Below are positions 27,018 to 34,651 of a DNA stretch of 64,000 bases, in pieces. Position 1 is the stretch's first letter, and the number at the start of each line of letters is the position of its first letter. Source of the stretch: Streptomyces sp. TSRI0107 (lineage in GTDB: Bacteria > Actinomycetota > Actinomycetes > Streptomycetales > Streptomycetaceae); the NCBI RefSeq assembly GCF_001905845.1, contig NZ_LIVZ01000009.1, positions 248,001 through 312,000 of the forward strand. The letters are read 5' to 3'. The notes beneath the pieces are model-generated. The model had not been told where the DNA came from. It did not search any database and saw only the letters and a list, made by a program, of their open reading frames with translations. The position numbers were made by a program, and so were the translations under genes.

Positions 27018-27046
27018 TCGAAGGCGCTCCCGGAGCCACGTAGACT
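27018..27046 (+). promoter_or_regulatory. Leaderless promoter of the DUF4191 gene
   Basis: TCGAAG, a 17-base spacer and TAGACT end seven bases before the ATG at 27054, and there is no ribosome site. Transcription is therefore expected to begin at the start codon. Confidence 0.55.
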
Positions 27047-27053
27047 TCGTGGC

Positions 27054-27758
27054 ATGGCGAGGAAGGACACGGCAGCGGACGACGCTGCGAACCCCGGGCG
27101 ACTGAAGCAGATCGCTCTGACCTACAAGATGACCCGCAGGGCCGACAAGAAGATCGGCCTTGTACTCGCGGCTGTCGGAATCGTCACCTTCGGTGTCTTC
27201 CTCGCGATCGGTTTCTTGATCGGTCACCCCATCTATCTCGGCATCCTGGGCTTCCTGCTCGCCTTCCTCGCGACGGCGATCGTGTTCGGACGCCGGGCCG
27301 AGCGGGCCGCCTTCGGGCAGATGGAGGGCCAGCCGGGCGCCGCCGCGGCGGTGCTGGACAACATCGGCCGGGGCTGGACGACCACCCCCGCGGTGGCGAT
27401 GAACCGCAGCCAGGACGTGGTGCACCGGGCGGTCGGCAAGGCCGGCATCGTGCTGGTCGCCGAGGGCAACCCGAACCGGGTGAAGAGCCTGCTGGCCGCC
27501 GAGAAGAAGAAGATGAACCGCATCGTCGCGGACGTCCCCGTGCACGACCTGATCGTCGGCACCGGCGAGGGCCAGGTGGAGCTGAAGAAGCTGCGCACCA
27601 CCATGCTGAAGCTCCCCCGGGTGCTCACCGGCCCGCAGGTCACCGCCACCAACGACCGGCTGCGCGCGCTCGGCGACCTGATGAGCAACATGCCGCTGCC
27701 GAAGGGCCCGATGCCGAAGGGCATGCGCCTGCCGAAGGGCGGCCCGAAGGCCCGCTGA
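27054..27758 (+). CDS. DUF4191 integral membrane protein
   Basis: 234 residues. A short basic N-terminus (TYKMTRRADKK) precedes two hydrophobic segments at about 40-65 and 65-85, followed by a cytoplasmic C-terminal region containing the DUF4191 core (VVHRAVGKAGIVLVAEGNPNR). The C-terminus has the repeats LPKGPMPKGMRLPKGG. Function unknown; it is widely conserved in actinobacteria. Convergent with the RDD gene. Confidence 0.82.
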   Translation: MARKDTAADDAANPGRLKQIALTYKMTRRADKKIGLVLAAVGIVTFGVFLAIGFLIGHPIYLGILGFLLAFLATAIVFGRRAERAAFGQMEGQPGAAAAVLDNIGRGWTTTPAVAMNRSQDVVHRAVGKAGIVLVAEGNPNRVKSLLAAEKKKMNRIVADVPVHDLIVGTGEGQVELKKLRTTMLKLPRVLTGPQVTATNDRLRALGDLMSNMPLPKGPMPKGMRLPKGGPKAR

Positions 27759-27767
27759 CATCCCTCC

Positions 27768-27813
27768 TACGACGAAGGGGCGCCCGGAGATCTCCGGGCG
27801 CCCCTTCGTCGTA
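27768..27813. terminator. Bidirectional terminator, perfect 23-bp palindrome
   Basis: The 46-base segment is a perfect inverted repeat centred between 27790 and 27791 (arms from TACGACGAAGGGG to its complement). It lies between convergent genes and can end both transcripts. Confidence 0.95.
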
Positions 27814-27819
27814 CTCGGG

Positions 27820-28287
27820 TCAGATGCGGACTTCCACCGTGCGGGCCAGCCGGTCGTGCAGGCCGCGGCCGTCGCGGTCCCAGACCAGGGCCGGGATCGC
27901 CAGGCAGAGCAGGACCGTGCGCAGCGCGGCGCGGCCGGGGTGGACGGTGCCGGTGTCCAGGTGGGCGACCCGCAGACCGAAGAGGCGCTTGCCGGGGGTG
28001 AAGCCGAGCGTGCCGACGGTGAGCAGGCTCATCACGAGGAAGATCAGCAGCGCCCAGTTGCCGGTCGTCTGGCCGTAGCCGTCCGTGATCAAGCCGTATG
28101 CGATCAAGAGGCACAGGCCCCAGTCCACGGCCAGCGCGCCGAGCCTTCGTCCGGGGCGGGCGAGGGAGCCGGGCCCGTCCTCCGGCAGCCCCAGCTGCTC
28201 GCCGCGGTATCCGAAGTCGGCACCGGCCTCCTCCATGGCCGCGCGCGGCCCGGAAAGCCATGATCCGATTGCTTGCCTCTTGTCCAC
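27820..28287 (-). CDS. RDD-family membrane protein
   Basis: About 155 residues. The RDD domain has its Arg in RRLGALAVDW and the Asp residues in DRDGRGLHDRLARTVV-like C-terminal DGRGLHDRLA. Three hydrophobic segments are visible. RDD proteins are poorly understood transport-like membrane proteins. I chose a GTG at 28287; the ribosome site is weak and an ATG at residue 20 is also possible. It is divergent from glnA. Confidence 0.8.
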   Translation of the reverse strand: MDKRQAIGSWLSGPRAAMEEAGADFGYRGEQLGLPEDGPGSLARPGRRLGALAVDWGLCLLIAYGLITDGYGQTTGNWALLIFLVMSLLTVGTLGFTPGKRLFGLRVAHLDTGTVHPGRAALRTVLLCLAIPALVWDRDGRGLHDRLARTVEVRI

Positions 28288-28373
28288 CCGTACACGGTAC
28301 TGCGCCCGTATATGACCGGAGGACGCCGGGGTGTTTCCGGGCCTCATGCGGACTACTGTGGAACGCGAGCCGG

Positions 28374-28411
28374 TTAACTTGTGCGAAACAAATGGGTCAC
28401 GCCGGAGAAAT
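28374..28411 (+). promoter_or_regulatory. GlnR binding site upstream of glnA
   Basis: TTAAC-n6-GAAAC-n6-GTCAC-n6-GAAAT, a complete four-box GlnR operator (consensus gTnAc-n6-GaAAc twice), ends 95 bases before the glnA ATG. GlnR is the global nitrogen regulator of Streptomyces and activates glnA when nitrogen is limiting. Confidence 0.9.
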
Positions 28412-28506
28412 CCCGCCTCCCTAGGGTCGAGGCAGCGTGTGCCACCGCACTGGCCGCACGAACGATCTACCACCCCGGCGGGATGGTCGGGAGTAGGAGG
28501 AGCTGG

Positions 28507-29916
28507 ATGTTCCAGAACGCCGACGAGGCCAAGAAGTTCATCGCGGACGAGGACGTCAAGTTCATCGACGTCCGCTTCTGCGACCTGCCGGGCGTCATGC
28601 AGCACTTCACCATTCCGGCTGCGGCGTTCGACCCGGACGAGGAGCTGGCCTTCGACGGGTCCTCGATCCGCGGCTTCCAGGCCATCCACGAGTCCGACAT
28701 GGCGCTCCGCGCCGACCTCTCGACCGCGCGCGTGGACCCGTTCCGCCGCGACAAGACGGTCAACATCAACTTCTTCATCCACGACCCGATCACCGGTGAG
28801 CAGTACTCCCGTGACCCGCGGAACGTGGCGAAGAAGGCCGAGGCGTACCTCGCCTCCACCGGTATCGCCGACACCGCGTTCTTCGGCCCCGAGGCCGAGT
28901 TCTACGTGTTCGACAGCGTGCGCTTCAAGACCGCCGAGAACGAGGCCTACTACCACATCGACTCCGAGGCGGGCGCCTGGAACACCGGCGCGCTGGAGGA
29001 CAACCGGGGTTACAAGGTCCGCTACAAGGGCGGTTACTTCCCGGCCCCGCCGGTCGACCACTTCGCCGACCTGCGTGCCGAGATCTCCCTGGAGCTGGCC
29101 AAGGCCGGTCTGCAGGTCGAGCGCCAGCACCACGAGGTGGGCACCGCCGGCCAGGCCGAGATCAACTACAAGTTCAACACGCTGCTCGCCGCCGCCGACG
29201 ACCTCCAGCTCTTCAAGTACATCGTGAAGAACGTGGCCTGGCGCAACGGCAAGACCGCGACCTTCATGCCGAAGCCGATCTTCGGCGACAACGGCTCGGG
29301 CATGCACGTCCACCAGTCGCTGTGGAGCAACGGCGACCCGCTGTTCTACGACGAGCAGGGCTACGCCGGCCTGTCCGACACCGCCCGCTACTACATCGGC
29401 GGCATCCTCAAGCACGCCCCGTCGCTGCTGGCCTTCACCAACCCGACGGTGAACTCCTACCACCGTCTGGTGCCGGGCTTCGAGGCCCCGGTGAACCTGG
29501 TGTACTCGCAGCGCAACCGCTCCGCCGCGATGCGTATCCCGATCACGGGTTCGAACCCGAAGGCCAAGCGCGTCGAGTTCCGCGCGCCCGACGCCTCCGG
29601 CAACCCGTACCTGGCCTTCTCGGCGCTGCTCCTCGCGGGCCTGGACGGCATCAAGAACAAGATCGAGCCGGCCGAGCCGATCGACAAGGACCTGTACGAG
29701 CTGGCTCCCGAGGAGCACGCGAACGTCGCGCAGGTCCCGACCTCCCTCGGCGCGGTCCTGGACCGCCTGGAGGCCGACCACGAGTTCCTGCTCCAGGGCG
29801 ACGTGTTCACCCCGGACCTGATCGAGACGTGGATCGACTTCAAGCGCGCGAACGAGATCGCCCCGCTGCAGCTGCGTCCGCACCCGCACGAGTTCGAGCT
29901 CTACTTCGACGTGTGA
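28507..29916 (+). CDS. glnA: Glutamine synthetase type I
   Basis: 469 residues. GSI joins ammonia to glutamate using ATP and forms a dodecamer. The phosphate-binding and metal motifs (AFDGSSIRGF, GPEAEFYVFD, RNRSAAMRIP) are present. Tyr397 in DLYEL is at exactly the position adenylylated by GlnE, so activity is expected to be controlled after translation too. AGGAGGAG lies just before the ATG. Upstream is a GlnR box; downstream a true T-tailed terminator. A second synthetase, glnII, lies 10 kb away. Confidence 0.97.
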   Translation: MFQNADEAKKFIADEDVKFIDVRFCDLPGVMQHFTIPAAAFDPDEELAFDGSSIRGFQAIHESDMALRADLSTARVDPFRRDKTVNINFFIHDPITGEQYSRDPRNVAKKAEAYLASTGIADTAFFGPEAEFYVFDSVRFKTAENEAYYHIDSEAGAWNTGALEDNRGYKVRYKGGYFPAPPVDHFADLRAEISLELAKAGLQVERQHHEVGTAGQAEINYKFNTLLAAADDLQLFKYIVKNVAWRNGKTATFMPKPIFGDNGSGMHVHQSLWSNGDPLFYDEQGYAGLSDTARYYIGGILKHAPSLLAFTNPTVNSYHRLVPGFEAPVNLVYSQRNRSAAMRIPITGSNPKAKRVEFRAPDASGNPYLAFSALLLAGLDGIKNKIEPAEPIDKDLYELAPEEHANVAQVPTSLGAVLDRLEADHEFLLQGDVFTPDLIETWIDFKRANEIAPLQLRPHPHEFELYFDV

Positions 29917-29964
29917 TATCGCCCCAGGTCGGAGCGGGTAACCGCTCCCCTGGGCCGTCTGTGG

Positions 29965-30010
29965 GCCGTGGGCCGGTTCTCCCAGCGCGGGAGGCCGGCC
30001 CACGGCTTTT
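29965..30010 (+). terminator. T-tailed terminator of glnA
   Basis: GCCGTGGGCCGG at 29965-29976 pairs with CCGGCCCACGGC at 29995-30006, followed by TTTTT. It is one of few terminators here with a run of T. Confidence 0.95.
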
Positions 30011-30059
30011 TGACCCCGGGCCTTCCAAGCCTGCTCAGGCCGCGTCGTCACGTCGCTCT

Positions 30060-30150
30060 TGAAATGCCTGGTCGCAGCCAGGGCCTTGACGTTGTTCCCC
30101 GCATCCAGCAGGACCGACGCGGCCGCCCGCTTCACCCGAACGGCCCATGA
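30060..30150 (-). pseudogene. Degraded tyrosine-recombinase (integrase) C-terminal remnant
   Basis: On the minus strand, a frame reads VKRAAASVLLDAGNNVKALA, close to the box-II region of Streptomyces integrases (RH-x-ASVLLDAGENIKAL-x-EYLGH). The catalytic His/Arg and the rest of the domain are absent or altered, so it would be non-functional. It covers about 30 codons only. Nearby DNA is unusually A+T-rich (30150-30220) for this genome, consistent with the edge of an old insertion. No attachment-site repeat or tRNA was found, so this remains a pattern match. Confidence 0.4.
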
Positions 30151-30222
30151 GGTGCCACCCGCATGGATGAACATTAAGCTGATTAGTGCCCCAATCAAGG
30201 CAATCCGCGAAAGGGGAACCGA

Positions 30223-30462
30223 ATGCGTATTCGACGCATCCTCGCCGCTGGCATCGCCACGGCAGCCCTCGCCGGACTCGGCCTCACAGGTGCCGCCACC
30301 GCCACCGCCACCAGCCTCACCCCGAGTCAGGGCGCCGTCAATGCGCTCACCCCGGGTGAGTGCGTCGACGGCGGCGGAACGGTCGATTGGACCCCCAACC
30401 CGGCCAACCCCGGCACCGGGACCTGCAGGGGCGGCACGGGCGACGGGCAGGCAGTCGACTAG
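30223..30462 (+). CDS. Small secreted protein with two cysteines
   Basis: 79 residues. A signal peptide (RIRRILAAGIATAALAGLGL, cleavage near Ala28) is followed by a short mature region with PGECVDGGGTVDW and GTGTCRGG, whose two Cys could form one disulfide. AAAGGGGAA lies before the ATG, and a strong terminator follows the stop, so it is a self-contained gene. No family recognised. The upstream DNA is A+T-rich and next to an integrase-like remnant, which suggests acquisition by transfer. Confidence 0.75.
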   Translation: MRIRRILAAGIATAALAGLGLTGAATATATSLTPSQGAVNALTPGECVDGGGTVDWTPNPANPGTGTCRGGTGDGQAVD

Positions 30463-30481
30463 ACACCACTAGGCGCTAGGA

Positions 30482-30512
30482 AACGCTCCGCAGCCACGTG
30501 CTGCGGAGCGTT
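30482..30512 (+). terminator. Terminator of the small secreted gene
   Basis: AACGCTCCGCAGC and GCTGCGGAGCGTT form a perfect 13-bp stem around a 5-base loop, 19 bases after the stop. Confidence 0.93.
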
Positions 30513-30612
30513 CCCGTGCGAGCGTAGCCGGGAGAGTCGCAGGGACCGTGCCGACCCATCGGGCACGCCAAGTGGCCAACTGCCGTCCTTGCCTTAGCCC
30601 TTCCGGTCGTCC

Positions 30613-30655
30613 GGCGCCCCCGCCCCTGTATCGCGTTTCTCAGGGCGGGGGCGCC
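30613..30655. terminator. Second hairpin upstream of the membrane gene
   Basis: GGCGCCCCCGCCCCTG pairs with CAGGGCGGGGGCGCC with a one-base bulge, 62 bases before the next start. It may insulate the following operon from upstream transcription. The 200 bases from 30513 to 30716 hold no other feature. Confidence 0.6.
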
Positions 30656-30716
30656 GCCGTATGGTTCTGCTGTACGGCTGTTCGAGCGATGTGGTCGTGG
30701 CGACGGGGAGACGGGG

Positions 30717-30974
30717 ATGTCCGAACAGGGCGACGAGAAGCGGGAGTTCGACCTGCGGTGGGCGGACGACGCCGAGCACAAGGAGCCCTCGGCTCGGGCC
30801 CGGATGCTCGCCGCGCGGTGGAAGGACAACCCGCCCGGGCCGGTGCCGTTCCGCGCCGACCCGGAGCCCAGGACTCCCCGGCGGTCGTCGTGGGTGTCGA
30901 CGGCGGTCGTCCTCGGCTGCGTGGCCGCCGTGATCGTGCTGCTGGGGTACATCAACTTCCGGGCGCCGTACTGA
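30717..30974 (+). CDS. Small C-terminally anchored membrane protein
   Basis: 85 residues: an acidic, Arg-rich cytoplasmic part and one membrane segment (STAVVLGCVAAVIVLLGYI, residues about 60-80). GGGGAGACGGGG precedes the ATG. The next gene starts two bases after the stop, so they form an operon. Function unknown. Confidence 0.75.
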   Translation: MSEQGDEKREFDLRWADDAEHKEPSARARMLAARWKDNPPGPVPFRADPEPRTPRRSSWVSTAVVLGCVAAVIVLLGYINFRAPY

Positions 30975-30976
30975 CC

Positions 30977-32356
30977 GTGTCCGGGAACGAGAGCGTCTGG
31001 GAGGGCGGCGCGGCCGCGCTGCGCGACGCCCTCGGCACCGGTGACCCGGACGCCTGGGCGGACCTCGACCTGAACGTCCGCGGCTGGGCGCCGTACCGCG
31101 CGCTGCCCACCCGGGCGCAGGCCGCGGGTCCGCTGGACGCGTACGGCCTCGCGCTCGCCCTGTGCCACCGGGACGGCCGGGTCCGTGAGGTCGCGCTCGG
31201 CCGGCTGCTGCCGGATCACCCGGAGCTGCTGCCGCTGGCGGTCGTGCGCGCCGCCGACTGGGCCGACCCGGTCCGCGACCGGGCCCGGGACGTGCTGCGC
31301 ACGGCCCTCGACCCGGTCACGGCCGTCGCCCTGGCCCCGCTGATCCTGCTGGTCGGCCGCCGGGAGCGCGGCGCGTACGCGGTGGGGCTGCTGACGGAGG
31401 TGCTGCGGCGCACCCCGCTCGACGGGCTCGCCCCGCTGCTGCGGCACCGGCGGCCGGCCGTGCGCCGGTTCGCGCACCGCCTGGCCGTCGAGGAGGGACT
31501 GCTCTCCCCGGCCGAGCTGGCGCACACCGCCGCCCGGGACACCGACGTCGTCGTCCTGGACCTGTGCGCGCAAGCCGCCCTGGCCGCCGTACGGGAGGGT
31601 CGGGGGACGTACGACGACGTGCTGCCGTCGCTGCTCGGCGCGCGGCATCCGTCGGCCCGGTCCACCGGGGTGACCGCGCTGCGCGCGGCCGGGCGGATGG
31701 AGGCGGCCGAGGCGTTCCTCAGCGACCGGTCCGGGCTGGTGCGGGCGTGCGCGCGGTACGTCGTACGGCAGGGCGGGGGCGATCCCCGGACGGTGTACCT
31801 GGGGCTGTGCGCGCGGCCTGGCGACCCGGCGCTGCCGCCCGGGGCGGTGCTCGGGCTGGCGGAGTGCGGGGAGCGCGCGGACGCCGGGCTGCTGGTGGCG
31901 TCGCTGGCGCATCCGTCGCGCCGGGTGCGGGCGCGGGCGGTGGCGGGTCTGCGGCTGCTGGACGCGGCGGACACGGAACGGATGCGGGCGCTGCTCGACG
32001 ACCCGGCGCCGGGTGTCGTCCGGGAGGCGGCGGCCGCGCTGCTGCCGTCCGCGTCCGGGCTGCCGGAGGAGTGGCTGACGGAGCGGCTGGCCGCCGGGCG
32101 GCCCCAGGCGGTGCGGGTGGCGGCGTTCCGGCTGCTGATCGCGCGGGGCGGTGTCGTGCGGCTGCGGGCGGCGGTCGGGCTGCTGCACGATCCGGATCCG
32201 AAGCTCCGGCACTGGGCCGCGCAGACCGTGCAGCGCTGGCGCGGCTTCGAAGCGCGCGGGCATCCCGAGGTGGGTGAGCTGCTCGACCGGTCGGCCCATC
32301 TGTTCAGCTCGTACGTGCTGAAGCGGCGCAAGTGGGAGGCCGGGCTGCCCGCCTGA
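30977..32356 (+). CDS. HEAT/PBS-lyase-repeat protein
   Basis: 459 residues of helical repeats from about residue 60 to the end (for example AVRRFAHRLAVEEGLL, RRVRARAVAGLRLLDAAD, PKLRHWAAQTVQRWRGF), with conserved Pro and Ala spacing of about 30 residues. HEAT-type scaffolds bind proteins and have no catalysis. The GTG at 30977 is two bases after the preceding stop. The gene is followed after 66 bases by htpX and pspAB, so a role in envelope-stress signalling is possible but unproven. Confidence 0.8.
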   Translation: MSGNESVWEGGAAALRDALGTGDPDAWADLDLNVRGWAPYRALPTRAQAAGPLDAYGLALALCHRDGRVREVALGRLLPDHPELLPLAVVRAADWADPVRDRARDVLRTALDPVTAVALAPLILLVGRRERGAYAVGLLTEVLRRTPLDGLAPLLRHRRPAVRRFAHRLAVEEGLLSPAELAHTAARDTDVVVLDLCAQAALAAVREGRGTYDDVLPSLLGARHPSARSTGVTALRAAGRMEAAEAFLSDRSGLVRACARYVVRQGGGDPRTVYLGLCARPGDPALPPGAVLGLAECGERADAGLLVASLAHPSRRVRARAVAGLRLLDAADTERMRALLDDPAPGVVREAAAALLPSASGLPEEWLTERLAAGRPQAVRVAAFRLLIARGGVVRLRAAVGLLHDPDPKLRHWAAQTVQRWRGFEARGHPEVGELLDRSAHLFSSYVLKRRKWEAGLPA

Positions 32357-32422
32357 GCCCTGGCGGGCGGCCGGGTGCACACTGGCTTGAGGGGCGAGTG
32401 CCCGGCTGTGAGGTGGTGTGCC

Positions 32423-33343
32423 ATGCGGAGCCGCTTCCGGAGCGACCGGCGGCTGACCGCGCGGATGGCGGTCACGCTGTTCCTGCTCGGGCTGCTGTAC
32501 GTGGGCTTCGTCGCCGCGTTGATCGTGCTGCTGAAGTCCTGGGTGCTGGTCGTGGTGGTCGCGGCGGCCGCGCTGGGGGCGCAGTACTGGTTCTCCGACC
32601 GGGTCGCGCTGTACGCGATGCGCGGGCGGGTCGTCGAGCGGGACGAGTACCCCGAGCTGCACGCCGTGGTGGACCGGCTGTGCGCGCTCGCGGACATGCC
32701 GAAGCCGGTCGTCGCCGTCTCCCCGATGGACATGCCGAACGCGTTCGCGACCGGGCGGAACGCCGATCACGCGGTGGTCTGTGTGACCACCGGGCTGCTG
32801 CGGCGGCTGGAGCCCGCGGAGCTGGAGGGGGTGCTGGCGCACGAGCTGTCGCACGTGGCGCACAAGGACGTCGCCGTGATCACCGTGGCCTCGTTCCTCG
32901 GCGTGATCGCCGGACTGGTCGTGCGGTTCGCGTTCTACTCGCAGCTGTTCGGCGGCGGACGCCGGGACCAGAACACGGCGGCCGTGTTCGCCGCGGTGCT
33001 GGGGGTGTCCCTGGCCGTGTACGCGATCAGCTTCCTGCTGATCCGGGCGCTGTCCCGGTACCGGGAGCTGGCCGCCGACCGCGCGGCCGCGCTGCTCACC
33101 GGCCGGCCCTCGGCGCTGGCGTCCGCGCTGACCAAGGTGACCGGGGACATCGCCCGCATCCCCACCCGTGACCTGCGGACGGCCCAGGCCTTCAACGCGT
33201 TCTACTTCACGCCCGCGCTGGGCCGGGAGCCCGGTCTCGCCCGGATCTTCTCCACCCATCCGACCCTGGAGCAGCGGCTGGCGCAGCTGGGCCGTATCTC
33301 CGGGGAGCTGGGTGAGGCGGCGTCGCCCGGGAAGGCGGGGTGA
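32423..33343 (+). CDS. HtpX-like M48 membrane metalloprotease
   Basis: 306 residues. Two membrane segments near the N-terminus (residues 13-55) are followed by the M48 peptidase domain with the zinc motif H140-E-L-S-H144 and the third-ligand segment RELAADRAAALLTGRP. A further hydrophobic stretch follows the zinc motif. HtpX degrades misfolded membrane proteins. ATG chosen after GAGGTGG. It ends where pspAB begins, a pairing found with PspA stress systems. Confidence 0.9.
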   Translation: MRSRFRSDRRLTARMAVTLFLLGLLYVGFVAALIVLLKSWVLVVVVAAAALGAQYWFSDRVALYAMRGRVVERDEYPELHAVVDRLCALADMPKPVVAVSPMDMPNAFATGRNADHAVVCVTTGLLRRLEPAELEGVLAHELSHVAHKDVAVITVASFLGVIAGLVVRFAFYSQLFGGGRRDQNTAAVFAAVLGVSLAVYAISFLLIRALSRYRELAADRAAALLTGRPSALASALTKVTGDIARIPTRDLRTAQAFNAFYFTPALGREPGLARIFSTHPTLEQRLAQLGRISGELGEAASPGKAG

Positions 33344-33345
33344 GC

Positions 33346-33930
33346 ATGCGGCTGCTGGACATCCTGCTCGGGCGCAGCAAGCCGGTCGCGCCCGACCTCG
33401 ACCAGCTCTTCGCCCTGCCCTCGGCGGCGGTGACCCTGGAGGCCGCCCTCTCCTTCGCCCCGACGGGGCGGGGCGCGGTGTGCTTCGCCACGGTGGAGGG
33501 CGCCGCGTTCGAGCAGACGCATCGCGAGGTGCGGGCGCTGCTCGACGCGGACACCGACCGCAGCGGCCCGCCGGTGGGTCTGGAGCGGGACGTGTACGGC
33601 TACTCCTGGCTGGTCTCGCGCCGCTCCCCCGGCGAGCTGCCGCTGCTGGTCAACGACCTGCACGCGGTGAACAGCTCGATGGAGGTGAACGGCTTCGGGC
33701 CGCAGCTGCTGTGTTCGCTCGCCGGCTTCCGCGACCCGGAGGAACACCGGCTGGCGCTGGTCTACCTGTACAAGCGGGGCACCTTCTACCCGTTCGCGCC
33801 GCTGCCCGGCGGGAGGCAGCGGCGCGACAACGCGCTGGAGCTGGAGGTGCGGGCGGCGCTCGCCGGTGATCTGCGGATCGAGGAGGACCTGGGGCGGTGG
33901 TTCCCGGTGTGGGGCGCCCCGGGTCTGTGA
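33346..33930 (+). CDS. PspA-associated protein PspAB
   Basis: 194 residues. The N-terminus (LLDILLGRSKPVAPDLDQLF) and the segments VNDLHAVNSSMEVNGFGPQ and LVYLYKRGTFYPFAP are characteristic of PspAB, a soluble partner in actinobacterial and archaeal PspA membrane-stress systems. The ATG is two bases after the htpX stop and has GGCGGGG upstream; a GTG overlapping that stop is the alternative. No PspA gene is in the window. Confidence 0.87.
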   Translation: MRLLDILLGRSKPVAPDLDQLFALPSAAVTLEAALSFAPTGRGAVCFATVEGAAFEQTHREVRALLDADTDRSGPPVGLERDVYGYSWLVSRRSPGELPLLVNDLHAVNSSMEVNGFGPQLLCSLAGFRDPEEHRLALVYLYKRGTFYPFAPLPGGRQRRDNALELEVRAALAGDLRIEEDLGRWFPVWGAPGL

Positions 33931-33956
33931 CCTCGGTGCCGGGTCACCGGACCGGG

Positions 33957-34229
33957 TCACCCGCTCTTCTCGCGCTCCTGACGGCGGGCCTCCAGGGGGC
34001 GCTCGCGGCGGTAGCGGCGCTCCCACTTGGCCTGCTGGTCACGGCGTTCGCGGTAGTCCTGGTACGTGGCGGGCGCGGACCCGGCACCCGTGGGGGGCGT
34101 CGGGGTCGTCGCGTCCCGCCCGGACCGGACGTACAGGAAGAGCAGGGCGGCGGCGGCGAGCCAGTAGAGACTGTTTCCGAATCCCAGGACGACCAGGACG
34201 GCCGCCCCGGAGAGCACGACGGTTCCCAT
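33957..34229 (-). CDS. Small membrane protein
   Basis: 90 residues. Two hydrophobic segments fill residues 1-40 (GTVVLSGAAVLVVLGFG and YWLAAAALLFLYV); the C-terminal half is strongly charged (RERRDQQAKWERRYRRERP). GGGAGGAGG precedes the ATG. Convergent with pspAB. No family recognised. Confidence 0.7.
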   Translation of the reverse strand: MGTVVLSGAAVLVVLGFGNSLYWLAAAALLFLYVRSGRDATTPTPPTGAGSAPATYQDYRERRDQQAKWERRYRRERPLEARRQEREKSG

Positions 34230-34651
34230 GAGGGCCTCCTCCCTGGGACGTGAGGTGGGTGTGTTCCGAGGGTGCCGTGTGCGCCTGGCACGGCGCATCC
34301 CCTTTTCCGACACTCCGGGGGCGCCCGCCGCCGTCCTGCTGCACGGGGCGGGCACCGGCAGCGGCAGGCCGCTGCTGCCCCTGCTCGCGGAGTTCGCCGT
34401 GGCGGGGCTGCCACGCGGGGGCCGGCGGCCGTATGCGGGGGTGGTCGTTGCCGTCGCGCTCCATCGCACACCTCCCGGGGTCACGGCCTGCTGTTCGCAG
34501 TGAACGGCCGGGGCGGGGGCGGCGTATGCCCGGTACGGCGATCGGGTGGCGGGCGGTGGGAGGCGTGGGCGGGGGCCGGTTGTCAGTGGTGTCGGGCAGG
34601 ATCGACGGCAGGGACCCGGCTGACGGGAACCGGGCCCATGGGGAGGTCGGA
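34230..34651. other. 422-base region with coding-like bias on both strands but no supportable gene
   Basis: On the plus strand 34316-34430 reads PAAVLLHGAGTGSGRPLLPL, like the oxyanion-hole start of an alpha/beta hydrolase, but it has no start in context and no continuation. On the minus strand GGGAGG precedes an ATG at 34464 whose frame runs into the neighbouring gene. One of these may be a decayed gene. Promoters for both flanking genes must lie here. Confidence 0.4.

Noticed and set aside
28288..30198. N-terminal extension of the RDD gene giving 792 residues
   Set aside because: It is antisense to glnA. Only the last 155 codons form the RDD protein; the first about 40 codons contain the integrase-like remnant, listed separately.
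34039..34464. Minus-strand ORF from the ATG at 34464 with a good ribosome site (starts MERDGNDHPR)
   Set aside because: Codon bias fades after about 45 codons and the frame then overlaps the neighbouring membrane gene; kept only as a note on the gap.
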